Of a stretch of 9,371 bases of DNA, positions 1-5,779 are shown one piece after another (the first letter of the stretch is position 1; each line of letters starts with the position of its first letter). The position numbers were made by a program, and so were the translations under genes. The notes below the pieces were generated by a model. The model was given only the letters and a program-made list of their open reading frames with translations. It searched no databases and had not been told where the DNA came from. The DNA is from CAYYYG01 sp964591375 (GTDB lineage Bacteria; Patescibacteriota; Microgenomatia; UBA1406; GWC2-37-13), in NCBI GenBank assembly GCA_964591375.1, contig CAZQAU010000043.1, positions 1 to 9,371 on the forward strand, given 5' to 3'.

Positions 1-2
1 AT

Positions 3-30
3 GGAGAGACGCGATTAATCGCGTCTCTAC
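3..30. repeat. Palindromic repeat copy 1 (core CGATTAATCG)
   Basis: Positions 5-28 form a perfect inverted repeat: arm AGAGACG, core CGATTAATCG, then the complementary arm. It matches the copies at 600-627 and 2860-2887 except for one substitution (G for T at position 4). It lies at the window edge inside the open frame of the fibre-like gene. Confidence 0.85.
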
Positions 31-569
31 CAACATTATCATCATTGGATTCCGAAACCGCCACACTTTCGGCCCTCATCGTTTCCGGAAAAAGCAACCT
101 CTACGATGTCGGTATCAGTGGCACACTTACCGCCGGAATACTGAATATTAATGGCCTCGATGACAGTCTGGCTACTGCCTCGGCTACCATCGAAACGGTC
201 GGCGGGCCGCTGCGCATTCAACCCAACGCGTTATCGAATATTGAGTTTAGTGATGGCAAAATTGTCATGGATACCAAAGGAAACCTTACTGTTCATGGAG
301 AAATTACCGCCCAAAAAATTAACATCGATACATCCCGTGCCGAATCGGCCGCTGCGGGCACGGCTGTTGTTAAAGCGGGCGAGCAGTCGCTTACTGTTGA
401 AACCACCGCGGTGACCGAAAATTCGCTCATTATGGTGACATTTAATACCAACTATGCGCCGGCGACACGATACTGGATCGAAAGCAAGAACGCGGGTACC
501 TCATTTACTTTGAAACTTGATCAGAGTGTGGGAGCAGACACAGAATTCAGTTATATGATTGTGAATTGA
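3..569 (+). CDS. C-terminal part of a fibre/adhesin-like surface protein (5'-partial)
   Basis: The frame is open from the left window edge to TGA at 567-569, so the N-terminus is missing. A TTG at 45 is the first possible start, but upstream codons (PTLSSL) already read like the same protein, so I treat it as partial. The visible part has short beta-rich units (SGKSNLYDVGISGTLTAG, GGPLRIQP, GKIVMDTKGNLTVHGEITA), then an Ala-rich linker and a terminal beta domain from about AAGTAVVKAGEQ to the end SYMIVN. I recall this style, including the ending -WIVN/-MIVN, from large CPR surface or tail-fibre-like proteins. It has no catalytic motif, so a structural, surface-exposed or adhesive role is inferred. 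Its GC content looks higher than that of the genes to the right. The frame runs straight through the palindromic repeat at 3-30, which may be a real insertion or an assembly edge. Confidence 0.6.
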   Translation, partial: GETRLIASLPTLSSLDSETATLSALIVSGKSNLYDVGISGTLTAGILNINGLDDSLATASATIETVGGPLRIQPNALSNIEFSDGKIVMDTKGNLTVHGEITAQKINIDTSRAESAAAGTAVVKAGEQSLTVETTAVTENSLIMVTFNTNYAPATRYWIESKNAGTSFTLKLDQSVGADTEFSYMIVN

Positions 570-599
570 TTTTTTGAATGTGTTTTGTACCCATGAATT

Positions 600-627
600 G
601 TAGAGACGCGATTAATCGCGTCTCTAC
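600..627. repeat. Palindromic repeat copy 2 (core CGATTAATCG)
   Basis: This is a perfect 28-bp palindrome with arms GTAGAGACG/CGTCTCTAC around CGATTAATCG, identical to the copy at 2860-2887. As RNA it would form a 12-bp stem with a UUAA loop. It begins 30 bases after the fibre-like gene's stop. No T-run follows (GTAAATACG comes next), so it is not a classical intrinsic terminator, though it could protect or define a 3' end. Confidence 0.92.
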
Positions 628-718
628 GTAAATACGCGTATATATGGTATCGTAAATAACTTCGTACATCCTGCGTAATATGTCGTGATGGGGTGAATAT
701 ATATACATTAATATTCTG

Positions 719-747
719 ATGACATCGACAAACAGGTATGCTACAAT
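719..747 (+). promoter_or_regulatory. Promoter of the secE-nusG-rplK-rplA operon, probably leaderless
   Basis: The -35 box ATGACA (719-724) is followed by a 17-base spacer and the -10 box TACAAT (742-747). Each box matches the sigma-70 consensus at five of six positions, and the -10 is extended (TGC directly upstream). Transcription would start near 753-755, only one to three bases before the secE ATG at 756, which predicts a leaderless or near-leaderless mRNA. The AAGG at 751-754 is too close to the ATG to act as a ribosome binding site. Confidence 0.6.
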
Positions 748-755
748 AACAAGGT

Positions 756-956
756 ATGAGTAAAACAGTCGCGACAAGACAGGCATTTGCCACAGATATG
801 ATTGAAGAGCTAAAGAAGGTTTCTTGGCCAGATAAAAAAGAAACAATTCGTTTAACTACAGTGGTAATCGCAATCTCCTTGATTATAGGACTGTACATCG
901 GTATAATAGATGTTCTCTTAACAAAAGGATTGGAAATGTTAACAACGATGCGATAA
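756..956 (+). CDS. secE: Preprotein translocase subunit SecE
   Basis: SecE is the small clamp subunit of the SecYEG protein-export channel in the cytoplasmic membrane. The 66-residue product has the family layout: a short polar N-terminus, the conserved amphipathic segment EELKKVSWPDKKETIR (about residues 17-32), and a single transmembrane helix (about 34-55, VVIAISLIIGLYIGIIDVLL). The Lys-Val-x-Trp-Pro motif is the hallmark. The length fits the single-helix SecE found in most bacteria; E. coli has three helices. It is the first gene of an operon with nusG, rplK and rplA, a very conserved bacterial order. The start sits at the predicted transcription start of the promoter at 719-747. There is no usable Shine-Dalgarno. 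Confidence 0.95.
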   Translation: MSKTVATRQAFATDMIEELKKVSWPDKKETIRLTTVVIAISLIIGLYIGIIDVLLTKGLEMLTTMR

Positions 957-991
957 ATTTATATTTGTATTAATTACTATTTGTTATAGCA

Positions 992-1570
992 ATGACTGAT
1001 ACACAGAACACAGCTGAAGATCAAAAACCTCCTGCCGACAACCGTGCCGATGCAAAATGGTACGTTATTCACGTCCAGACCGGTTATGAAGGTCGCGTAA
1101 AAACTGCTCTTGAACAGAGAGTAAAAAGTTTAGGTGTAGATGATAGAATTTATGATATCGTCATTCCCACACGAGAAATTGTTATCGTTAAAAAAGGTAA
1201 AAAAACTAAAGGAACAGAAAAAGTTTTCCCAGGCTATGTACTCGTACGAATGCTTCTTGATGACAACACTTGGTTAGTCGTTCGTACCACCGAAGGTGTG
1301 ACTGGTTTCGTCGGCGCAGGTTTAAAACCAACCGCTATTTCTGAAAAAGAAGTGGAAGCCATTATGAGATTCGTTGCTCAGGAGCAACCAAAGTTCAAAG
1401 CAAAATTCTCAGTTGGTGAAGCCGTTAAAATAATTGGTGGCCCATTTGCCGATTTTCTTGGTACAATAGAGGCCATTGATGAAGAAAAAGGTAAAGTAAG
1501 AGTGCTCGTATCAATTTTCGACCGAGAAACTCCGGTTGAACTCGACTTTTTGCAAGTTTCTAAGTTATAA
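992..1570 (+). CDS. nusG: Transcription termination/antitermination factor NusG
   Basis: NusG binds the RNA polymerase clamp, promotes processive elongation, and links polymerase to Rho or the ribosome. The 192-residue product has a polar, Asp/Gln-rich leader (about 1-20), the NGN domain starting at AKWYVIHVQTGYE (about 21-33) with the typical KVFPGYVLVRM strand and the W-VVRTTEGVTGFVG segment, and a C-terminal KOW domain (about 132-192; FSVGEAVKIIGGPFADFLGTI). Length and domain order are normal, with no insertion between the domains. It begins 35 bases after secE and ends 18 bases before rplK. The upstream stretch is A/T-rich with no Shine-Dalgarno motif. Confidence 0.96.
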   Translation: MTDTQNTAEDQKPPADNRADAKWYVIHVQTGYEGRVKTALEQRVKSLGVDDRIYDIVIPTREIVIVKKGKKTKGTEKVFPGYVLVRMLLDDNTWLVVRTTEGVTGFVGAGLKPTAISEKEVEAIMRFVAQEQPKFKAKFSVGEAVKIIGGPFADFLGTIEAIDEEKGKVRVLVSIFDRETPVELDFLQVSKL

Positions 1571-1571
1571 T
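1542..1571 (+). promoter_or_regulatory. Possible internal promoter for rplK-rplA
   Basis: A perfect TATAAT (1566-1571) overlaps the nusG stop codon. Eighteen bases upstream is TCGACT (1542-1547), four of six matches to the -35 consensus. Transcription would begin near 1578, leaving about ten untranslated bases before the rplK ATG. In an A/T-rich genome a chance TATAAT is common, so this is a weak call. Confidence 0.25.
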
Positions 1572-1588
1572 CCCAAAAAAATAAATAT

Positions 1589-2014
1589 ATGGCAGCTAAA
1601 AAAGTAAAGACAATTATCAAGCTTAATCTTCCCGCCGGAACAGCAACCCCGGCACCACCGGTTGGTCCAGCGTTAGGTCAGCATGGTGTTCCGATCATGG
1701 ATTTTATCAAAGAATATAATGCCCGAACAGAAAAATTAAAAGGACAGATCATTCCGGCTGTCATTACAGTTTATCAGGATCGTAGTTTCACCTTTATCAC
1801 CAAACTCCCTCCCGTGGCTGCTATGATCAAAAAGAGAGCTGCTATTCAAAAAGGTTCCGGAAAGCCAAATGTTGAAAAAGTAGCTAAGTTAACTAAAGCA
1901 GACATTGAAGCTATCGCAAAAGAAAAAATGCCTGACATGAACGCCGTTACCATTGAAGCTGCTATGAACATCGTTCGTGGTACTGCTCGCAGTATGGGTG
2001 TAGAAACAGAATAA
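1589..2014 (+). CDS. rplK: 50S ribosomal protein L11 (uL11)
   Basis: L11 binds the GTPase-associated region of 23S rRNA at the base of the stalk that recruits elongation factors. The 141-residue product has the standard length. The N-terminal domain contains KLNLPAGTATPAPPVGPALG (about 11-30) and GVPIMDFIKEYNART, which are near-universal L11 signatures. The C-terminal RNA-binding domain follows from about residue 70 (PPVAAMIKKRAAIQKGSGKPN) and ends with MNIVRGTARSMGVE. It lies between nusG (18-base gap) and rplA (23-base gap), the usual bacterial arrangement. No Shine-Dalgarno is seen upstream; the leader is A-rich. Confidence 0.97.
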   Translation: MAAKKVKTIIKLNLPAGTATPAPPVGPALGQHGVPIMDFIKEYNARTEKLKGQIIPAVITVYQDRSFTFITKLPPVAAMIKKRAAIQKGSGKPNVEKVAKLTKADIEAIAKEKMPDMNAVTIEAAMNIVRGTARSMGVETE

Positions 2015-2037
2015 CATTTATCTAATTTATTTTATTT

Positions 2038-2847
2038 ATGGGAAAAATCAGAACTCGTATAATCGGACTTGAAAACATTGAAGAGGAACAAAAGAAAGAA
2101 CAGAAATCTCGTTCTGCTGAAAAAAAAGCAAAAAAAACCAAAGATTCAGAAGTTGAGGAAGTAGATCAGGACGTAAAAGCAGCTAAAAAAGAATCTAAAA
2201 AAACGGACGTTAAAGAACAAAAAAATGCTGAAGAATCAGAAACAGCTGTCAAAAAATCTGTCACTGGTAAAAAACATATTAAGGCTCAGAAATTAGTCGA
2301 TCCTAAAAAAGTATATTCATTAGCGGAAGCAGTCAAACTTCTTAAGAAAATGAAATACGCCGAATTTGATGAGTCTGTGGAGCTTCATTTCAATCTAGAT
2401 GAACAAGGACTCCGTGGAGAAGTCGATTTACCACATTCAATCGGTAAAGTTGCCCGAGTCAAAATAGTGGATGATGCTGTTCTTGGGGCAATAGAAAAAG
2501 GAATCATTGACTTTGATATCCTTATCAGTCATCCTTCTCACATGCCAAAATTGTCTAAATTTGCTAAAGTTTTAGGTCCACGCGGCTTGATGCCAAACCC
2601 AAAAGCAGGCACAGTTTCCACAAATCCTGAGGAAACAATGAAAAAGTTTGCCAAAGGTGTCATTAAATGGAAATCAGAACCTAAATTCCCATTATTACAC
2701 CAGCTTATCGGCAAAATTTCCTACAAGGAACAGGATATTGAAGAGAATGTACGACAGTATATTGCTTCCGTGGGAAAAGTTCACATAAAAAAGGCATTCA
2801 TCAAAACTACGATGAGTCCTTCGGTACGATTTGATATTGAATCATAA
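2038..2847 (+). CDS. rplA: 50S ribosomal protein L1 (uL1) with charged N-terminal extension and reduced domain II
   Basis: L1 forms the mobile stalk that handles tRNA leaving the E site and often represses its own operon. Residues 1 to about 80 are a Lys/Glu-rich, low-complexity extension starting MGKIRTRIIGLENIEEEQKK, not present in E. coli L1. The L1 core follows from about residue 84 (LVDPKKVYSLAEAVKLLKKM) and includes FDESVELHFNL, LPHSIGK, the signature GPRGLMPNPKAGT (180-192) and the C-terminal KTTMSPSVRFD. Between VARVKIVDD (138-146) and GIIDFDILISHP (155-166) there are only about eight residues; as I recall, typical L1 has some 20 more here, so domain II is trimmed. I recall both traits from Microgenomates L1. 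rplJ and rplL, the usual next genes, are absent. There is no Shine-Dalgarno. Confidence 0.95.
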   Translation: MGKIRTRIIGLENIEEEQKKEQKSRSAEKKAKKTKDSEVEEVDQDVKAAKKESKKTDVKEQKNAEESETAVKKSVTGKKHIKAQKLVDPKKVYSLAEAVKLLKKMKYAEFDESVELHFNLDEQGLRGEVDLPHSIGKVARVKIVDDAVLGAIEKGIIDFDILISHPSHMPKLSKFAKVLGPRGLMPNPKAGTVSTNPEETMKKFAKGVIKWKSEPKFPLLHQLIGKISYKEQDIEENVRQYIASVGKVHIKKAFIKTTMSPSVRFDIES

Positions 2848-2859
2848 TTAAATCGCAAC

Positions 2860-2887
2860 GTAGAGACGCGATTAATCGCGTCTCTAC
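2860..2887. repeat. Palindromic repeat copy 3 between convergent rplA and atpC
   Basis: This perfect 28-bp palindrome (arms GTAGAGACG, core CGATTAATCG) is identical to the copy at 600-627. It begins 13 bases after the rplA stop and overlaps the end of atpC, whose stop codon TAG (complement of 2884-2886) lies in the repeat arm. Because it is symmetrical, both convergent transcripts would end in the same 12-bp hairpin. It lacks a following T-run on either side, so a role as 3'-end stabiliser or weak bidirectional terminator is only inferred. Confidence 0.92.
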
Positions 2888-3144
2888 AATATTACGTTCA
2901 CAAATATCTGCACCTTATTCTCATACACCCGCATTATTCCACTCGTAATAACAATTTCCTTATGTTCTCCATGTATCGGTTGAATAGCAATAAATTCTTT
3001 AATGAGACTAATAAAGTTGGTGTGAAAGGGGAGAATGTCAAAACGGCCTTTATCATTACGTGAAGAAACGGACGTTGCATTATCATTGAATATAATCGAG
3101 TCGCCGCTCATCACAAAAACCTGTAATGTATTGGTAGGGTTCAT
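2884..3144 (-). CDS. atpC: F1 ATP synthase epsilon subunit, N-terminal domain only
   Basis: Epsilon sits on gamma and the c-ring in the rotor, and its C-terminal helices inhibit ATP hydrolysis in many bacteria. The 86-residue product aligns with the N-terminal beta-sandwich: LQVFVMSGDSIIFNDNATSV (about 7-26) matches the usual 'V-TP-G-V-f-g-v-SV' opening, GRFDILPFHTNFISLI (33-48) matches the conserved 'GeFGILPgHapfit-L', and IVITSGIMRVYENKVQIFV (64-82) matches 'sGG-l-V-dN-V-vla'. The two C-terminal helices (about 45 residues in E. coli) are absent. The stop TAG lies within the palindromic repeat at 2860-2887, so truncation by repeat insertion is possible. It is the last gene of the cluster, in the canonical place after atpD. 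The low similarity makes it easy to miss. Confidence 0.78.
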   Translation of the reverse strand: MNPTNTLQVFVMSGDSIIFNDNATSVSSRNDKGRFDILPFHTNFISLIKEFIAIQPIHGEHKEIVITSGIMRVYENKVQIFVNVIL

Positions 3145-3163
3145 ATTGGTTTGTAATGTAATT

Positions 3164-3191
3164 GTAGAGACGTAGCATGCTACGTCTCTAC
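3164..3191. repeat. Palindromic repeat copy 4 (variant core TAGCATGCTA)
   Basis: This perfect 28-bp palindrome has the same arms GTAGAGACG/CGTCTCTAC as the other copies, but a different, equally palindromic core, TAGCATGCTA. It lies 20 bases upstream of the atpC start and two bases from a scaffold gap. Confidence 0.92.
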
Positions 3192-3193
3192 GA

Positions 3194-3293
3194 NNNNNNN
3201 NNNNNNNNNNNNNNNNNNNNNNNNNNNNNNNNNNNNNNNNNNNNNNNNNNNNNNNNNNNNNNNNNNNNNNNNNNNNNNNNNNNNNNNNNNNNN
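3194..3293. other. Scaffold gap of 100 N
   Basis: A run of exactly 100 N, a conventional placeholder length, lies between atpC and atpD. A complete palindromic repeat flanks it on the left and a half repeat on the right, so the assembly probably broke on repeated sequence. The true distance and content are unknown. Confidence 0.98.
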
Positions 3294-3304
3294 TGCGTCT
3301 CTAC
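3294..3304. repeat. Palindromic repeat copy 5, right half only (cut by the gap)
   Basis: TGCGTCTCTAC matches the right arm of the repeat family. The T before GCGTCTCTAC differs from both other cores (which give CGCG... or TACG...), so it implies a third core variant. The left half would lie in the gap. Confidence 0.7.
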
Positions 3305-3358
3305 GTATGTATGTTTTCGTACATAATTTTATACATCCTATATCAATATATTTTCATT

Positions 3359-4735
3359 TTAAACGCCCGTTAAGTCCTTCAGGGGTCCGATATATAAAAA
3401 TGTGTCTGGTGGATAATCATCATACCTTCCACCGATAATGCTTTTCACATCGTTCACTGTAGAAGTGCGCGGTACCCGGGAGCCTTTTTTTCCCGTCTGA
3501 GATTCGGTCACATGAAAATACTGCGTCATATAATTTTTAAGAATCTTTGCTCGCTTGTATATAATTTGATCGTCGGCGGAAAGTTCGGATTCGCCTACCA
3601 ATGCCACGATACGATCGAGCGAGAGGGCTTTTTTTAGCAAATTCTGGGCGGCTATTAACGTTTTGGCGTGGGTTTCACCCACTGTTTCAATATTTAATGC
3701 CGAAGAGGTGGAGGCCAGCAAGTTGATTGCAGGGAAGCGTCCTTCCTGATAAATAGAACGTGATAACACCACATTTGAATCCAGATACGGAAAGATAGAC
3801 TGGACGGCATAATCGGTGATATCGTCTGAAGGAACATAGACTGCTTCAATCGAGGTAATAGAGTTTTTTTCAGTTGACCCAAGTCGTTCGTGAAAGTTAG
3901 CCATCTCGGAGGTTAATGTGGCTTGGTACCCACCTTCGGAAGGTATGGTATTCATCAGTGTTGAAAGCTCATATCCGGCTTGGGCAAAACGGAAAATATT
4001 GTCAATAAAGAATAGAACATTTTTTTGTAGTTTGTCGCGGAAGTATTCGGCCAGAGCAATGCCCGCCGTGGCGGTACGGAATCTAATGGCCGGATTTTCT
4101 CCCATCTGTCCAAATAACAGTGCAACGGACGGGAGAACACCGCTTTCTTTTAAAGATTCATGGAGTTCCTGGCCTTCACGTGCACGCTCTCCGACACCGG
4201 TAAAAATAGAGACATTATCGTTTTTGTTATCGATAACGATATTGTGAATAATTTCGGTTAATAAAATAGTTTTTCCCACGCCGGCTCCTCCGAAAAGCCC
4301 TACTTTACCGCCAATTAAAATCGGGGAAAAGAAGTCCAGGGCCTTTATACCGGTTTCCAAAACTTTATTGGGAACTACCACACTATCAAAGTTCATATCC
4401 CGGTTAAAAATGGGGATTTTCTGATCAAAATGAAGTGCGCCCAGATCGTCCTGAGGGCAACCAAAAACATCAATCACGCGTCCTAAGATATCTTTGCCGG
4501 CCGGAATTTTCAGAGGTTCAGTAGTATTTACCACGGTCGCACCCCGATAGAGTTTCTTTGTTTGTGATAAAGCAAAACAATAAAAACTTGATCGTGACGA
4601 TGAGGCATAGACTTCCATCTGAACTGTAGGATCCTGTTCGAGAATAAGGATGTCATGTAATGCCGGTGGATCACCTAAATATTCGATATCGATTATATGT
4701 CCTTTAATACGAATAATTTTTCCTTTACTGATCAT
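3359..4735 (-). CDS. atpD: F1 ATP synthase beta subunit (catalytic)
   Basis: Beta carries the catalytic nucleotide sites of the alpha3beta3 head. The 458-residue product is near normal length. It has the beta-barrel start (KGKIIRIKGHIIDIEY), Walker A GGAGVGKT (149-156), the catalytic GER with E183/R184 (GVGERAREGQEL), the FGQMGENPAIRFR segment (208-220), Walker B LFFID (241-245) with the IFRFAQAG signature, and a DELSEED-like gamma-contact loop, here SELSADD (383-389). The adenine-site Tyr of E. coli (Tyr331) is Phe334, a conservative change. The usual PLDSTSR is LLASTSS, so that stretch is diverged, but the hydrolytic residues are intact. The start ATG has no Shine-Dalgarno, and the upstream side runs into the gap at 4779. 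It lies after atpG, in canonical order. Confidence 0.95.
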   Translation of the reverse strand: MISKGKIIRIKGHIIDIEYLGDPPALHDILILEQDPTVQMEVYASSSRSSFYCFALSQTKKLYRGATVVNTTEPLKIPAGKDILGRVIDVFGCPQDDLGALHFDQKIPIFNRDMNFDSVVVPNKVLETGIKALDFFSPILIGGKVGLFGGAGVGKTILLTEIIHNIVIDNKNDNVSIFTGVGERAREGQELHESLKESGVLPSVALLFGQMGENPAIRFRTATAGIALAEYFRDKLQKNVLFFIDNIFRFAQAGYELSTLMNTIPSEGGYQATLTSEMANFHERLGSTEKNSITSIEAVYVPSDDITDYAVQSIFPYLDSNVVLSRSIYQEGRFPAINLLASTSSALNIETVGETHAKTLIAAQNLLKKALSLDRIVALVGESELSADDQIIYKRAKILKNYMTQYFHVTESQTGKKGSRVPRTSTVNDVKSIIGGRYDDYPPDTFLYIGPLKDLTGV

Positions 4736-4778
4736 AATTCATTATAAATAAATCACAGCCCGACATAGGGATGAAATA

Positions 4779-4878
4779 NNNNNNNNNNNNNNNNNNNNNN
4801 NNNNNNNNNNNNNNNNNNNNNNNNNNNNNNNNNNNNNNNNNNNNNNNNNNNNNNNNNNNNNNNNNNNNNNNNNNNNNN
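4779..4878. other. Scaffold gap of 100 N
   Basis: A second run of exactly 100 N separates the atpG stop from the atpD start. No palindromic repeat arm is visible at its edges (left ATGAAATA, right AATGACAAAT). atpG and atpD are normally adjacent, so the missing piece may be short, but this cannot be judged here. Confidence 0.98.
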
Positions 4879-4915
4879 AATGACAAATACATGTGTGTGT
4901 AATTGAAACAATTCA

Positions 4916-5779
4916 TCATTTCATCCACAGAGAAATGCCGGAAATTCGCTCTATTTGTTTTTTATTTTCCACTAATTTTTTAATTTTTCTTTCCTCGCTA
5001 TAGAGTTGATTTGAACGCACGTTAATATTATCCAAAGCTTCTTCCATCGCTTTGATACGGGAAGCAAAGCGAGCTAACTGAGATTCATGAACTGTCTGCT
5101 TGAAAAGCGAAGAAATCATCTGGGTTTTAAAAAAATTAAGTATCTTTTCCAGATTAGGTTCAAATAAATAAGAGCGTTCTCGATACGAAAGTGCCTCACC
5201 TTGTTTGAGTGGATCATCGCCAGATACATTAGTGGTAGTTGCATTTTGCTTAACGATGCTTTCAAAGCGGGGGAAATAGACATTGATTTTGTCGAATTCT
5301 TCGATGTGAGCAACTATAGCTTTTAAATCATCCATTCTAATTTCCGCATCGGAAATCTCAAAATACGTGTAAGGTCGGTCAAGATGTTCATTCTCAAATA
5401 AATCTTTACCAAGTTTTCCGATGATAGTAATACTTGTGTCCGTTTTCTTTATATCATCAACAAAGAGTTTATATACTTTATAAACAATCTCTCCATATAA
5501 CTTCGTGTTGGGAGCCAATAAAATCGACACTGTTTTTTGTATGCTGCCTTCTTTTTTTTCAGTAGTCTTTTTTTTAACAATCATTTCCAGTTCATGATTA
5601 TACGAACGTTTAACATCGCGAAAGATATCGGAAAGTTTTTCCAAATAATCACGGGTGACTAGTACAGAACCCCGGACACGCTGCATTTTCATAACAGCGA
5701 TTTCCTGGTACACCTGAGTAACTGTCTTCAGTGTGTTGACCAAATCTATATCTGACTGGATTGAGTAGCGGGTTGGCAT
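4916..5779 (-). CDS. atpG: F1 ATP synthase gamma subunit (central rotor shaft)
   Basis: Gamma is the coiled-coil shaft turning inside alpha3beta3. The 287-residue product matches E. coli length. The N-terminal helix (about 5-40, LVNTLKTVTQVYQEIAVMKMQRVR) fits the usual 'I-S-k-T-kIt-aMk-va-aK-rra'. The middle alpha/beta domain is poorly conserved but contains VSILLAPNTKLYGEI (about 84-98), corresponding to the 'g-SDrGLcGa-N' region. The C-terminal part is clear: YLFEPNLEKILNFF (204-217) and ASRIKAMEEALDNINVRSNQL (239-259), then ENKKQIERISGI. The gene overlaps the end of atpA by 34 bases, so translation is probably coupled, and it alone in the window has a strong Shine-Dalgarno (5789-5796). It stops with TGA. 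Confidence 0.9.
   Translation of the reverse strand: MPTRYSIQSDIDLVNTLKTVTQVYQEIAVMKMQRVRGSVLVTRDYLEKLSDIFRDVKRSYNHELEMIVKKKTTEKKEGSIQKTVSILLAPNTKLYGEIVYKVYKLFVDDIKKTDTSITIIGKLGKDLFENEHLDRPYTYFEISDAEIRMDDLKAIVAHIEEFDKINVYFPRFESIVKQNATTTNVSGDDPLKQGEALSYRERSYLFEPNLEKILNFFKTQMISSLFKQTVHESQLARFASRIKAMEEALDNINVRSNQLYSEERKIKKLVENKKQIERISGISLWMK

Noticed and set aside
551..898. Minus-strand frames of 99-115 residues across the secE upstream region
   Set aside because: They run through the palindromic repeat, the promoter and secE itself, with no domain and an implausible composition.
3..3304. CRISPR array from repeated 28-bp sequences
   Set aside because: The copies are perfect palindromes spaced hundreds to thousands of bases apart at gene ends, with no regular spacers and no cas genes.
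3306..3330. Intrinsic terminator from TATGTA/TACATA inverted repeat downstream of atpD
   Set aside because: The stem is only six A/T-rich pairs and, read in the direction of atpD transcription, no T-run follows it.
4894..4913. TG-dinucleotide run and AATTG/CAATT inverted repeat after atpG
   Set aside because: Both are very short and expected by chance in A/T-rich spacer; no T-run or conserved structure supports a terminator.
4725..4928. Small protein spanning the second scaffold gap
   Set aside because: The frame exists only because N positions are read as unknown residues; the real sequence on both sides shows no protein signature.
45..5779. Alternative genetic code with TGA read as glycine (known in some CPR lineages)
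   Set aside because: TGA ends both atpG and the fibre-like gene exactly where the families end, and no in-frame TGA interrupts a gene.
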